Assembly (NCBI RefSeq): GCF_009827445.1
Contig: NZ_WTYI01000001.1
Span: forward strand, 434,001-498,000
Reading direction: 5' to 3'
From: Qipengyuania aquimaris
GTDB lineage: Bacteria; Pseudomonadota; Alphaproteobacteria; Sphingomonadales; Sphingomonadaceae
Length of the DNA: 64,000 bases
Shown here: one piece after another, positions 1 through 8,919 of the stretch
Layout: each line of letters begins with the position of its first letter
Numbering within the stretch: the stretch's first letter is position 1
The notes under the pieces: model-generated
Database searches by the model: none
What the model saw: the letters and a program-made list of their open reading frames with translations, nothing else
Told to the model about the DNA's origin: nothing
Made by a program: the position numbers and the translations under genes

Positions 1-86
1 GTTCTATCGGGCCGCAAGCCTCAATTCGTCGTGTGTTAATACTCAACTCGTCGAGACTGAACAAAGCTGACTGCGGCGTTGCAAAT

Positions 87-116
87 CGTTCAGGAAGCGG
101 CGCGTAATCCTGAACG
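87..116. repeat. inverted repeat upstream of glycine-zipper gene
   Basis: Perfect 9-bp inverted repeat (CGTTCAGGA and TCCTGAACG) with a 12-nt loop, about 40 nt before the next gene. It could be an operator or an RNA hairpin in the 5' leader. There is no run of T after it, so a terminator is unlikely. Function unknown. Confidence 0.4.
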
Positions 117-158
117 CCATCGACGCACCCGAGTCGAATACGACCAAGGATTTGAACT

Positions 159-650
159 ATGGCAACGTTTCTCAAGACTGCTTCGCTGGCCCTCGCGGCC
201 ACCGGCCTCACCCTCGCCGCTCCGGCATCTGCCGCAGTACCGGCCCATGCCGCCCCGCAGGCACAAAGTGTCGCGGCATCGATCGCCGGCGACATGACTT
301 ACGAGCATGGCAAGAAGCACAAGCGCAAGCACTGGAAACGCCATCATCGCGGCCATTACGACGACTATCGCGGTTATCGCGCACCGCGCCCTTATTACAT
401 GGGTTACGACCGCGATTACGGACAGCCGGTCTATCGCAACACCCGCATCTGGCGCGGCCGCGACGGACGTTACTATTGCGAGCGCGAGAACGGCACGACC
501 GGTCTCCTGATCGGTGCAGGCGTAGGCGCACTGATCGGCCATGAGGTGGCCGGTCGCGGCGGGGACCGTACGCTCGGGGCAATCATCGGCGGCGCTGCAG
601 GTGCCCTTCTTGGACGCTCCATTGATCGCTCGAGCACCCGCTGCGGCTAA
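159..650 (+). CDS. glycine-zipper 2TM domain envelope protein
   Basis: The protein has 163 residues. Residues 1-25 form a signal peptide ending in an Ala-Ser-Ala type site, so it is exported to the periplasm or outer membrane. The middle is rich in His, Lys, Arg and Tyr (many HxxH and YxxY stretches). Residues about 117-155 hold two GxxxG-rich hydrophobic segments, the glycine-zipper 2TM pattern of SlyB/17-kDa-antigen-like proteins. Such proteins sit in or on the outer membrane, but the exact role of this one is unknown. An AAGGA about 10 nt upstream supports the ATG chosen. Confidence 0.85.
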   Translation: MATFLKTASLALAATGLTLAAPASAAVPAHAAPQAQSVAASIAGDMTYEHGKKHKRKHWKRHHRGHYDDYRGYRAPRPYYMGYDRDYGQPVYRNTRIWRGRDGRYYCERENGTTGLLIGAGVGALIGHEVAGRGGDRTLGAIIGGAAGALLGRSIDRSSTRCG

Positions 651-690
651 TCAGACAATAGCTTGAGGCCGTGCCCACCCGCGGCTGATA

Positions 691-710
691 GCGCGACCTT
701 CGGGTCGTGT
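691..710. terminator. possible TTCG-loop hairpin terminator
   Basis: Stem CGACC/GGTCG closed by a TTCG tetraloop, extendable by three weaker pairs, about 40 nt after the glycine-zipper stop codon. It lacks a T tract, so termination there is only a guess. Confidence 0.3.
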
Positions 711-862
711 CGGGCGTCGTCCGCACCCTCACCAGAGGGGCGGGCGGCGCCCTTTATGCTAGAGTGCTACATTGTCCCGCATTGAGCCATGCTTGCGCAG
801 CGTATGGTCAATTTGGCGCGGGGAGGGCATATCACTCTGGAATTGTGCCGGAGATGCCAGAA

Positions 863-1576
863 ATGAAGCTGCGCCTGATTGCCCTTGCTGCCCCCATCGC
901 GATGCTCGCCGCCTGTTCGGGCGGCAATGGAGATGCCGAGGACGGCGATGACATGAACGCCGCCAGCCAAGGCGCGCTCAACGAAAATCTCGCGACCGAT
1001 CCCGACCTTGCGAACAGCAGCGAAGAAGGCGCCGCATTGTCCGGCACGGGAAACCAGAACATCCCCAAGATCGACACGTCAGAGCGCGCGATCGAGGATG
1101 CACGCAGCCGGGCAGTCCAGATGGTGGGCGGCAGCGCCAATATGGACGCGCTGCCGACCGCAAAGCGACTGGGAGAGGACGCAGCGGACACGCCAGCCAT
1201 GGTCCAGGCGGCACGCGCGCTTCAGGGCCCCGGCAACACCAATTGCTTTGAAAAAGTGAGCTATTCGGCTTCGTGGTCGGCTAAACTTCCGGCCGAATTC
1301 CCGATCTATCCACGCGGCAACACCATCGAGGCCGCGGGCAGTGACGACGGATCCTGTTCGGTTCGCGCTGTCACCTTCCGCACCGGCGTGCCGAAGAGCG
1401 ATGTTCTGGCATTTTACGCCACCCGCGCAGATGACGCAGGTTACAAGGTTGAGCATGTGCTCAAAGGCGGCGAAAACGTCCTGTCTGCCATCGATGGGCA
1501 GAGCGCGATGGTCATCTATGCTCGCACAATCCCGGGCAAGGTCACCGAAATCGACCTCGTTACCAGCAAACGTTGA
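863..1576 (+). CDS. putative lipoprotein of unknown function
   Basis: The protein has 237 residues from this start. A signal peptide ends in a lipobox Leu-Ala-Ala-Cys at Cys18, followed by an acidic, Gly/Asp/Asn-rich linker, so it should be a membrane-anchored periplasmic lipoprotein. The C-terminal half (from about residue 130) looks like a compact folded domain with two Cys residues. I do not recognise the family. The reading frame extends upstream to 707, but GGAG at 850-853 lies 9 nt before the ATG at 863, and the signal peptide begins here. It stands alone on the + strand and converges on the aldehyde dehydrogenase. Confidence 0.75.
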   Translation: MKLRLIALAAPIAMLAACSGGNGDAEDGDDMNAASQGALNENLATDPDLANSSEEGAALSGTGNQNIPKIDTSERAIEDARSRAVQMVGGSANMDALPTAKRLGEDAADTPAMVQAARALQGPGNTNCFEKVSYSASWSAKLPAEFPIYPRGNTIEAAGSDDGSCSVRAVTFRTGVPKSDVLAFYATRADDAGYKVEHVLKGGENVLSAIDGQSAMVIYARTIPGKVTEIDLVTSKR

Positions 1577-1588
1577 GGCCCGCCGGGA

Positions 1589-3004
1589 TCAGCCTTCCTT
1601 GAGGCCGATCCCTATGCTGGCACGCGGTTGGTCCATTTCCGTACTAGCGACCGGATAGGCGCAGTAATCCGCGGCATAGAAAGCTGCAGGACGGTGATTG
1701 CCCGAAAGTCCGACGCCGCCGAACGGGGCGGCAGATGATGCACCGTTGGTTGGACGGTTCCAATTGAGAATACCCGCGCGTGCTTCAAACCAGAAGCGCT
1801 CGAAATCTTCTGGCTTACCACCCATCAGCGAGGCGGAGAGGCCATAACGCGTGTTGTTGGCTTCCGTGATGGCCGCGTCGAAATCATTCACGCGTATCAC
1901 TTGCAGCAGCGGCCCGAATAGCTCGATATCGGGCCGATCGCTCATTTCGGTCGCATCGATAATGGAAGGCGACAGGAAGGGAAGCTGTTCGTCGGGACGC
2001 TTCATATGCATCACCGGCTTGCCACCGCGACTGATCAGCGCGACGAAGCTTTCCGACAGGAGGTCTGCAGTCTGGTTGTCGATGACGGTCCCCATGAAGG
2101 GCTGCGGATCGGCAAAGGGTTCACCGACGATCAGTTTCTCCGCCAGCTGTTTCACCGCCGGGACGATCTTGTCGTAAATGCTATCTACCACGATCAAGCG
2201 GCGCGCTGCGGTGCAACGCTGGCCCGCAGTCGTGAAAGCGGACTGGATGATTGTTGCCGCGGCATCCTCGATCTTGGGCGTGTCGAGCATGACGATCGGG
2301 TTGTTGCCGCCCATTTCCAGTGCGACGATCTTGGCCGGATTGCTTGCCAGCTTGCGGTTGATCGCAATTCCCGCGCGAGCCGAACCGGTGAAGAGGACGC
2401 CGTCGACCATCGCGTGTTCGACCAGCGCCTTGCCTTCTTCCACACCACCAAGGAGGCATTGGACGACGCCTTGCGGAATGCCCGAGGCATTGAAGCATTT
2501 CACCAGGAATTCGCCGACGGCGGGAGTCTTCTCGCTGGGCTTGAAGATCACGACGTTACCCGCGATCAGGGCGGGCACGATGTGGCCGTTGGGAAGGTGC
2601 GCCGGGAAGTTGTAGGGGCCGAGAACAGCCATCACGCCATGAGGCTTGTGACGCAGGGCCGCCGTACCTTGAAGCGCACTGTTCAACTTTTTCTGGCCAG
2701 TGCGTTCAGCATAGGCCGTGACCGAAATCTCTACTTTGCCGATTACGGCTTCGACTTCGGTTTTGGCTTCCCATAGGGGCTTGCCCGTTTCGCGCGCGAT
2801 GAGCTCCGCGAAAGGCTCGGCCTGCTTGCGCACTTCGTTGGCAAAGCGGCGGACAAGTTCGATGCGCTGGCCGACCGGCTGGCGTGCCCAGTCGGTTTTC
2901 GCCTTTACGGCCGTATCAATCGCTTGCTCGACGCTTCCGGCTTCGCCCTTCCAGAGCAGTTTGCCGGTGGCCGGTTCGGTAGAAATCATTTCGGCTTGCG
3001 ACAC
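1589..3004 (-). CDS. astD: succinylglutamate-semialdehyde dehydrogenase-like aldehyde dehydrogenase
   Basis: An NAD(P)-dependent aldehyde dehydrogenase of about 471 residues. AstD oxidises N-succinylglutamate semialdehyde in the arginine succinyltransferase (AST) pathway. The active-site Cys lies in GQRCTAARR, the general-base Glu in LEMGGNNP, and the C-terminus carries FGGVGLSGNHRPAAFYAADY, characteristic of AstD rather than of betaine or succinate-semialdehyde enzymes. The GTG at 3004 is preceded at good distance by AGGAAGGGA. The frame runs on to a TTG at 3028, and an ATG at 2989 is also possible. No astA, astB or astE is next to it, so the substrate is inferred from the family alone. Confidence 0.85.
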   Translation of the reverse strand: MSQAEMISTEPATGKLLWKGEAGSVEQAIDTAVKAKTDWARQPVGQRIELVRRFANEVRKQAEPFAELIARETGKPLWEAKTEVEAVIGKVEISVTAYAERTGQKKLNSALQGTAALRHKPHGVMAVLGPYNFPAHLPNGHIVPALIAGNVVIFKPSEKTPAVGEFLVKCFNASGIPQGVVQCLLGGVEEGKALVEHAMVDGVLFTGSARAGIAINRKLASNPAKIVALEMGGNNPIVMLDTPKIEDAAATIIQSAFTTAGQRCTAARRLIVVDSIYDKIVPAVKQLAEKLIVGEPFADPQPFMGTVIDNQTADLLSESFVALISRGGKPVMHMKRPDEQLPFLSPSIIDATEMSDRPDIELFGPLLQVIRVNDFDAAITEANNTRYGLSASLMGGKPEDFERFWFEARAGILNWNRPTNGASSAAPFGGVGLSGNHRPAAFYAADYCAYPVASTEMDQPRASIGIGLKEG

Positions 3005-3089
3005 GTATCGTCCCTTCCTCTCGCTCAAGCGAGCTTCTCGCGCCGCCTATGTGACAGCCGCGCCTGCGCGTCAAATCAAGTGTGCTGCC

Positions 3090-4487
3090 CTAGCGCTCAT
3101 CGGAGAGAACGGGTGCCGGACCGTGGGCGCTGCCCATGCGACGCAGCGCCTTGATCTTCGAGTGGAGCGGAGCCCAGTCGTCGTCCCTGTCGATCGCGGC
3201 CCAGATGGCTTCGACCTCCTCGATCAGCATCGATTGAGGCGCTTCGTCGGACCAGTAGTCATGCGTGTCCGAGGCAGCTTCGTATCCTGAAAGTGCAGCG
3301 GCAAGATCGCCATTCGCATTCCTGCCACCCCGGTGCCGGAAAAAGAACTCATCCGGCTGTGCCTCGCTTTCCGCCATCAGTGCCTCGCAGGTGCCGACCA
3401 GCCGCGCGTCGTCGTCACCGCCCTTGGGCACCACGCCAAGACGCCAGCACCAGCGCCTGGCGATCGCATCCATGTAGAGCGGACCGAAGCGTTCCATCGC
3501 CGCAATGAGGGGCGGGGCGTCACAGATCAGCCTCAGCGCAATCGCGAACTGGCCGCAATTCCAGTGCAATGCCTCGGGCTGGCGACCGAAGGCATAGAGG
3601 CCCGAGTGGTCGAAATAGGCTGCGGTGAAACCGGGCTTCCATTGCGGCAGGAAACGCCAGGGGCCGTAATCGAAACTCTCGCCAGTGACGTTCATGTTGT
3701 CGGTGTTGAGCACGCCGTGGACGAAGCCTGCGACCATCCAGGCGGCGGCCAGATCGGCCAGCCGCTCGACCACTTGGTGCATCAGGCGCACCGCGGGCTC
3801 ATCGCGGCCCGGTGCTTCCTCTGGCGGGGGAGGGCCAGGAAACTGCGTCAGGCAGTACTCGACCAGCGCTTCCATGTGCTCTTTCTCTTCCAGGGCCAGC
3901 AAGCGCTGGAAAGTGCCGATGCGGATATGCCCGTGACTCAGCCGCGTCATGACCGCCGATCGCGTGGGCGAGGGTTCGTCATTGCGCTGGAGTTGCTCGC
4001 CGGTCTCTATGACACTGAAAGTTTTCGACGTATTCACCCCGAGCGCTTCGAGCATTTCGGTGGCGAGGATTTCGCGCACTGCACCCTTCAAGGTCAGGCG
4101 GCCGTCGCCGGCTCGGCTCCACGGAGTCTGGCCCGATCCCTTTGTGCCGACATCGAGCAGGCGGTCCTCCCCGTCGCGCAGCTGCGCAAAGAGAAACCCG
4201 CGCCCGTCACCCAGTTCGGGATTGTACACGCGGAACTGGTGTCCGTGATAGCGCAGGGCGAGAGGGTGGGGCAGGTTATGGGGCAGCGGGGAAAATCGAC
4301 CGAAATGACGTGCCCAGTTCTCGTCGTTCAGGTCCGCTAGGCCAACCGCTGCCGCCCAGCGATCGTTGCGAAACCGCAATTTCGTTTCGGGAAAATCGGC
4401 CGCTTCGACTGGATCGCCAAGCCAATCACTCAGGCCTAGGATCGGCGTGTCGGGACGGTAGGCGGCAGGGTGTGGGGCATCTGGCAT
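3090..4487 (-). CDS. selO: SelO/YdiU family protein adenylyltransferase
   Basis: SelO proteins are pseudokinase-fold enzymes that transfer AMP from ATP to Ser, Thr or Tyr of target proteins, linked to redox stress. The family signatures are present: GRGFLFAQLRDG near residue 95, the DVGTKGSGQTPWSR loop near 115, TRLSHGHIRIGTFQ near 180, and the metal/ATP motif HGVLNTDNMN followed by DYGP near 245-260. About 465 residues, the usual length. The open frame starts at a TTG at 4523, but the ATG at 4487 begins a typical N-terminus. It reads toward astD with an 85-nt gap, so co-transcription is possible. Confidence 0.92.
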   Translation of the reverse strand: MPDAPHPAAYRPDTPILGLSDWLGDPVEAADFPETKLRFRNDRWAAAVGLADLNDENWARHFGRFSPLPHNLPHPLALRYHGHQFRVYNPELGDGRGFLFAQLRDGEDRLLDVGTKGSGQTPWSRAGDGRLTLKGAVREILATEMLEALGVNTSKTFSVIETGEQLQRNDEPSPTRSAVMTRLSHGHIRIGTFQRLLALEEKEHMEALVEYCLTQFPGPPPPEEAPGRDEPAVRLMHQVVERLADLAAAWMVAGFVHGVLNTDNMNVTGESFDYGPWRFLPQWKPGFTAAYFDHSGLYAFGRQPEALHWNCGQFAIALRLICDAPPLIAAMERFGPLYMDAIARRWCWRLGVVPKGGDDDARLVGTCEALMAESEAQPDEFFFRHRGGRNANGDLAAALSGYEAASDTHDYWSDEAPQSMLIEEVEAIWAAIDRDDDWAPLHSKIKALRRMGSAHGPAPVLSDER

Positions 4488-4567
4488 CGCATTGGAGATG
4501 TGGTCCCGAGACACTGCACGCAAGTCATGGCTCGAAATTTGCCGCGCTAGGCGCTACCGCGCTTTCT

Positions 4568-5434
4568 ATGAGCACTGAATACAGCGAGCGTAGCTGGCAA
4601 AGCGCCGAGGGCCTGACCCTCTATTTCCGCGATTATGGAGAGGCGAACGATCGCCCTCCGGTGTTGTGCCTTCACGGCCTGACCCGCAACAGCAAGGATT
4701 TCGAAGACGTCGCGGCGCATATCGCCGAGCAGGGCTGGCGAGTGATCGTGCCCGACATGCGCGGTCGCGGGAAAAGCGATTACGCCGAAGACAGCGCAAC
4801 CTATGCCGTTCCGAATTATATCGGCGACGTCCTGGCGCTGCTCGAACAGGAAGGCATCGAGAAGTTCGTTTCGATCGGCACGTCGATGGGCGGTCTTATG
4901 ACCATGCTGATCGCGCAGGCCATGCCGCAGCGTATCGCTGCCGCACTGCTCAACGATATCGGTCCGGTGGTCGATCCGGCGGGCATCGAGAAGATCCGCA
5001 CCTATCTGGGGCAGGGCCGCAGCTTCCCGACCTGGATGCACGCAGCGCGCGCGCTGGAGGAAGTGCACGGGGAATCGCATCCATCGTTCGATACGGAAGA
5101 CTGGATCGCGATGGCCAAGCGCGGGATGACCGTGTGCAGCAATGGCCGCATCGCCTTCGATTACGACATGAAAATCGCGGACCCGTTCAACGATGCCGAC
5201 GAAAATGCGGTCCCACCCGACCTGTGGCCCGGTTTCGAGGCGCTGGCGAGCAATCCGCTGCTGCTGGTGCGCGGCGGACTGTCCGCCTTGCTGAGCGCCG
5301 ATGCCTTCGCCGAAATGCAGAAGCGCGCGCCCAATGCCGATGTCGTGGTCGTGGAAGATGCCGGACATGCACCCACTCTGGATGAGCCGGAAGTGCGCAC
5401 GGCCATCGATTCCCTTCTCGCCAGCGTAAAATGA
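4568..5434 (+). CDS. alpha/beta hydrolase
   Basis: The protein has 288 residues and an alpha/beta-hydrolase fold. The oxyanion HG is at 36-37 in CLHGLTRNS, the nucleophile Ser106 in GTSMGG, and the catalytic His in DAGHAPTLDEP near residue 268; an acid residue after beta-strand 6 is expected. It is probably a cytoplasmic esterase or ester/lactone hydrolase; the substrate cannot be told. The frame is open far upstream but there overlaps selO on the other strand; the ATG at 4568 gives the normal family N-terminus. It overlaps the next gene by ATGA, so the two are translationally coupled. Confidence 0.88.
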   Translation: MSTEYSERSWQSAEGLTLYFRDYGEANDRPPVLCLHGLTRNSKDFEDVAAHIAEQGWRVIVPDMRGRGKSDYAEDSATYAVPNYIGDVLALLEQEGIEKFVSIGTSMGGLMTMLIAQAMPQRIAAALLNDIGPVVDPAGIEKIRTYLGQGRSFPTWMHAARALEEVHGESHPSFDTEDWIAMAKRGMTVCSNGRIAFDYDMKIADPFNDADENAVPPDLWPGFEALASNPLLLVRGGLSALLSADAFAEMQKRAPNADVVVVEDAGHAPTLDEPEVRTAIDSLLASVK

Positions 5435-6576
5435 GCGCGAAATCCGGCGGCGGCGTGCCGCGCGTCCTGCACCTGCAATCGACCTTCGCTGCGGGCGGCA
5501 AGGAGCGCCGCACGGTTGAGCTGATCAACGCTTTCGGGGGCAGGCTGGCCCATACAATTGTTTCGGCGGAACCGGATCGCTTGGACGCGGCGGATGGCAT
5601 CGCCAACGGTATTCGCGTCACGCTGCAGCCGGATTTCCCGAGCCTCAAGGGCACACCGCTTCCCGGGCGACTGATGAAGATCGCCAAGGCCATGAAGCCA
5701 TACGACCTAGTGCTCACCTATAATTGGGGCGCGATGGATGCGGTGATGGCGCACACGATGTTTTCCGAAGCGCTCGACCTGCCGCCGCTGATCCATCACG
5801 AAGACGGCTTCGATGAAAGCGAACTGAAAAAGCGCAAGCGCAGCCGGACCTGGTATCGCCGGATCGCGCTGGGTAAATCCTCGGGTCTGGTCGTGCCGTC
5901 CGAGACGCTGGAGGAGATCGCACTCGTCGAATGGCAGCAACCGCTCGGCCGCGTGAAGCGGATACCGAATGGCATCGACACCAAGGCCTTCGCCATGCGG
6001 CCCAAGCCCGACACCTTGCGCCTGATCAAGCGCAAGGGCGAATATTGGGTTGGCACTTTGGCGGCGCTGCGTGCCGTGAAGAACCTGCCGCGTCTGGTGC
6101 GCGCCTTTGCACCCATGGGCGGCGACTGGCATCTCGTCATTGTCGGCGAAGGCAATGAGCGCACCGCGATCGAGGCCGAGATCGACCGGCTGGAATTGCA
6201 TGACCGTGTCCACCTGACCGGCGCCGTCAAGGACCCGGCGCGGGTCATCGGCCTGTTCGATATTTTCGCCCTGTCGAGCGATTCGGAGCAGTTTCCCCTG
6301 TCCGTGGTCGAAGCGATGGCGGCAGGCCTTCCTCTCGTCGCGCCCGATGTCGGCGATATCAAGGACATCGTGGCAGAGGAGAACCGCGAGTTCATTACAC
6401 CAGCGGGCGACGAGGGCGCGCTATCGGCCTATTTGCGCGACATGGCCCGCGATCCCGTCCGCGCGGAGCGGATCGGTGCCGCCAACCAGGCCAAGGCTCG
6501 TGCCGAATTTGATCGTGACAAGATGGTTGCGACCTATCGCCGCCTCTATTCCAGCGCCATGCGCCGGGAGTTCTAG
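5431..6576 (+). CDS. glycosyltransferase family 4 protein
   Basis: The protein has 381 residues and a GT-B fold with retaining group-1 (GT4) features. The N-terminal GGKERR loop begins the acceptor domain. KRIPNGID near residue 175 starts the donor domain, followed by VGTLAALRAVKN, LVIVGEGNER and the EAMAAGLPLVAPDVGDIKDIV nucleotide-sugar motif near 290-310. It probably transfers a hexose from a nucleotide sugar to a polysaccharide or lipid acceptor. The start codon overlaps the hydrolase stop (ATGA). No other polysaccharide genes are next to it, so the product is unknown. Confidence 0.88.
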   Translation: MSAKSGGGVPRVLHLQSTFAAGGKERRTVELINAFGGRLAHTIVSAEPDRLDAADGIANGIRVTLQPDFPSLKGTPLPGRLMKIAKAMKPYDLVLTYNWGAMDAVMAHTMFSEALDLPPLIHHEDGFDESELKKRKRSRTWYRRIALGKSSGLVVPSETLEEIALVEWQQPLGRVKRIPNGIDTKAFAMRPKPDTLRLIKRKGEYWVGTLAALRAVKNLPRLVRAFAPMGGDWHLVIVGEGNERTAIEAEIDRLELHDRVHLTGAVKDPARVIGLFDIFALSSDSEQFPLSVVEAMAAGLPLVAPDVGDIKDIVAEENREFITPAGDEGALSAYLRDMARDPVRAERIGAANQAKARAEFDRDKMVATYRRLYSSAMRREF

Positions 6577-6713
6577 CGCGGGGCGCAGCGTTTCATCGCG
6601 TGTTCACCCGTCGGGGGACAGGCTTGCTCCCCGGATGGACAGGCATTGCCCTCTTATCGCGCTATGCCTAAAGACCCGGCCACAGATTTGCCTTTAATGG
6701 AGACCGAGCCGCA

Positions 6714-7490
6714 GTGGCCCGCAAACCCAAGACCGAACTCACCCGCGAAGAGAAGAAATCCCGCGCCGAGGCTGCCGAGCAGGAAGCCCTCCTGCGCGAG
6801 GTCGACGATGCCGTCCGCCAGGGCGACATGGAAAGCTTCATGGGGACTTATGGCAAGCCGCTGATCGGCGTGCTGATCGTCGGTCTTGCGGCATTCGGCG
6901 GCTACCTTTGGTGGGACAATAGCAACGAAGCGGCCACCGAAAGCCAATCCGAAGCGCTCGTGGTCGCACTCGACCAGCTTGAGGCAGGCAATACCTCGGC
7001 TGCCCTCGAACGGCTCGACGGCGTGGAAGGCGAAGGCACTCCGGCAATCAGCGCCAAGATGCTGCGCGCAGGAATGGCTGCGGAAGAAGGCAATTCCGAA
7101 GAAGCGGCCAAGCTGTTCGGGGAAGTCGCTGCCAACGAAGGTGCGCCGCAGACGCTGCGGGACATCGCGCTGATCCGACAGGTCACTGTGCAATTCGACT
7201 CGATGGCGCCGGCTGAAGTCGTTGCCAAGCTCCAGCCGCTGGCGACGCCGGGCGAGCCGTTCTTTGCGACTGCCGGCGAGCTTGTGGCCCATGCCTACCT
7301 CAAGCAGGGCAAGCGCGCGGAAGCCGGTGCGTTGTTCGGGCAGATAGCCCGCGACGATGCGACGCCGGAAGGCACCCGTGCACGCGTGCTCAACATGGCT
7401 GGTGTGCTCGGCGTAGATGCCGTGGACGATGTCGAGGAACTGCTCGACAGCCAGCGTGTCGACAACCAATCCGACGCATCCAGCGAATAA
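6714..7490 (+). CDS. YfgM-like tetratricopeptide membrane protein
   Basis: The protein has 258 residues: a charged cytoplasmic N-terminus, one membrane segment at about 47-66, then a periplasmic helical domain of TPR-like repeats (alternating Ala-rich helices to about 230). It fits the TPR_21/YfgM family, which works with the Sec translocon and periplasmic chaperones. The GTG start is supported by GGAGA 10 nt upstream. bamB follows after 21 nt, the common yfgM-bamB order, so the two probably form an operon serving outer-membrane protein biogenesis. Confidence 0.83.
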   Translation: MARKPKTELTREEKKSRAEAAEQEALLREVDDAVRQGDMESFMGTYGKPLIGVLIVGLAAFGGYLWWDNSNEAATESQSEALVVALDQLEAGNTSAALERLDGVEGEGTPAISAKMLRAGMAAEEGNSEEAAKLFGEVAANEGAPQTLRDIALIRQVTVQFDSMAPAEVVAKLQPLATPGEPFFATAGELVAHAYLKQGKRAEAGALFGQIARDDATPEGTRARVLNMAGVLGVDAVDDVEELLDSQRVDNQSDASSE

Positions 7491-7511
7491 CCGATCATAG
7501 ACGGACCCAAG

Positions 7512-8864
7512 ATGAGCCAGACAAAAGTCAAATCGATCACGCGCGGCATGATTGCCGCAACCCTGGCCCTGGGCCTGGGAGCCTGCAACGGCGGCCTGTT
7601 CGGGGGATCCGACGACAAGAAGACGACCCCGACCCTCGGCGATCGTGAGCCGATCCTTTCGCGTATCGAAACCGGCGCGAAGGTCGATCCTTCGCTGGCT
7701 GGCGTTTCGGTGGTCCTTCCGCCGGCGCAGGCCAATGCAGAATGGGGCCAGGCAGGCGGCACCGCCAGCAAGAGCTACGGGCACCTCGCCCTTTCGCAAA
7801 CGCCGACCCGCGCATTTACCGTCGATGTGGCCGGGGCCGATAATCGCCAGCGCCTGGGCGCTTCGCCCGTCATCGGCGGCGGCAAACTGTTCGCCATGGG
7901 GACCGATGGCCGCATCTCTGCCTTCGATGCGCAAAGCGGTGCGCGCCAGTGGACTTACCAGTCGCAATTGAGCGACGATACGCGCCCGTCCGCGTTCGGC
8001 GGCGGCGTCAGCTACGGCGCTGGCAAGGTCTACGGCACGGACGGCGCCGGCAACGTCTTCGCGCTCGACGCGCAGACCGGTGCCGAACAGTGGAAGGTGA
8101 AGCCGGGCGGTCCGCTGCGCGGTTCGCCGACGCTGGCCTTCGACAACGTCTTCGTTATGACGCAGGACAATCTGCTCTACGCGCTAAACGCAGCGGACGG
8201 CAGCCTGCAGTGGGACGAATCGGGTTCGACGACCATGGCCGGCGTGTTCGGCGTTGCTGCTCCGGCCGCAGGTCAGGGCACGGTGGTCGCCGGATACACA
8301 TCGGGCGAACTCATCGCCTATCGCTATGAAAACGGTCGCAGCCTGTGGGCGGACGCCCTGGCGCGTACCTCGATCTCCACACAGGTCGGTGCGCTGTCGG
8401 ACATCGACGCCGATCCCATCATCGATAATGGCCGCGTCTACGCGCTTGGCCAGGGTGGCCGCATGGCCGCCTACGAGCTCGTCACGGGCCAGCGCCTGTG
8501 GGAACTCAACGTCGCCGGCATTTCGACCCCGGCCATTGCTGGCGAGTGGATCTTCGCGCTGACCGACGATGCGCGGCTGATCTCGATCCAGCGCAGCAGC
8601 GGCAAGGTCCGCTGGCTGACGCAGATGCCGCGTTACGAGAACGAGGAAAAGAAGAAGAACCCGATCTTCTGGCAGGGTCCGGTTCTTGCCGGCGGCCAGC
8701 TGTGGGCGGTGAATTCCAACGGCGAGATCTGGCGCATCAGCACCGGTGAAGGCTCTGCCACCCTGTTCACCGAGCTGGAAGAGGCGATCAGCCTACCCCC
8801 CGTGGTCGCGAACGAAACGCTCTTCGTCCTCGACGACAGCGGCACGATCACCGCGTTCCGTTAA
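7512..8864 (+). CDS. bamB: outer membrane protein assembly factor BamB
   Basis: The protein has 450 residues. The lipobox Leu-Gly-Ala-Cys at Cys25 anchors it to the inner face of the outer membrane. The rest is an eight-bladed beta-propeller of PQQ-like repeats, visible as recurring motifs such as AFDAQSGARQWTY, ALDAQTGAEQWKV and ALNAADGSLQWDE. BamB scaffolds the BAM complex that inserts beta-barrel proteins. It follows the YfgM-like gene. The usual next gene in many proteobacteria, der, is absent here; an ICMT-like gene follows instead. Confidence 0.92.
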   Translation: MSQTKVKSITRGMIAATLALGLGACNGGLFGGSDDKKTTPTLGDREPILSRIETGAKVDPSLAGVSVVLPPAQANAEWGQAGGTASKSYGHLALSQTPTRAFTVDVAGADNRQRLGASPVIGGGKLFAMGTDGRISAFDAQSGARQWTYQSQLSDDTRPSAFGGGVSYGAGKVYGTDGAGNVFALDAQTGAEQWKVKPGGPLRGSPTLAFDNVFVMTQDNLLYALNAADGSLQWDESGSTTMAGVFGVAAPAAGQGTVVAGYTSGELIAYRYENGRSLWADALARTSISTQVGALSDIDADPIIDNGRVYALGQGGRMAAYELVTGQRLWELNVAGISTPAIAGEWIFALTDDARLISIQRSSGKVRWLTQMPRYENEEKKKNPIFWQGPVLAGGQLWAVNSNGEIWRISTGEGSATLFTELEEAISLPPVVANETLFVLDDSGTITAFR

Positions 8865-8891
8865 GCACGCGATAGTTTTCGTGCCGTTTAC

Positions 8892-8919
8892 CATTGCCGC
8901 GCTATAGGGTGCGGCAATG
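8892..8919 (+). promoter_or_regulatory. hairpin over the start codon with -10-like TATAGG
   Basis: A perfect 9-bp inverted repeat, CATTGCCGC and GCGGCAATG, with a 10-nt loop. The right arm ends with the ATG of the following gene. The loop holds TATAGG at 8903-8908, only 8 nt before that ATG, and no Shine-Dalgarno is visible. This suits either a leaderless promoter or a structure that limits initiation. No good -35 is visible. Confidence 0.4.
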
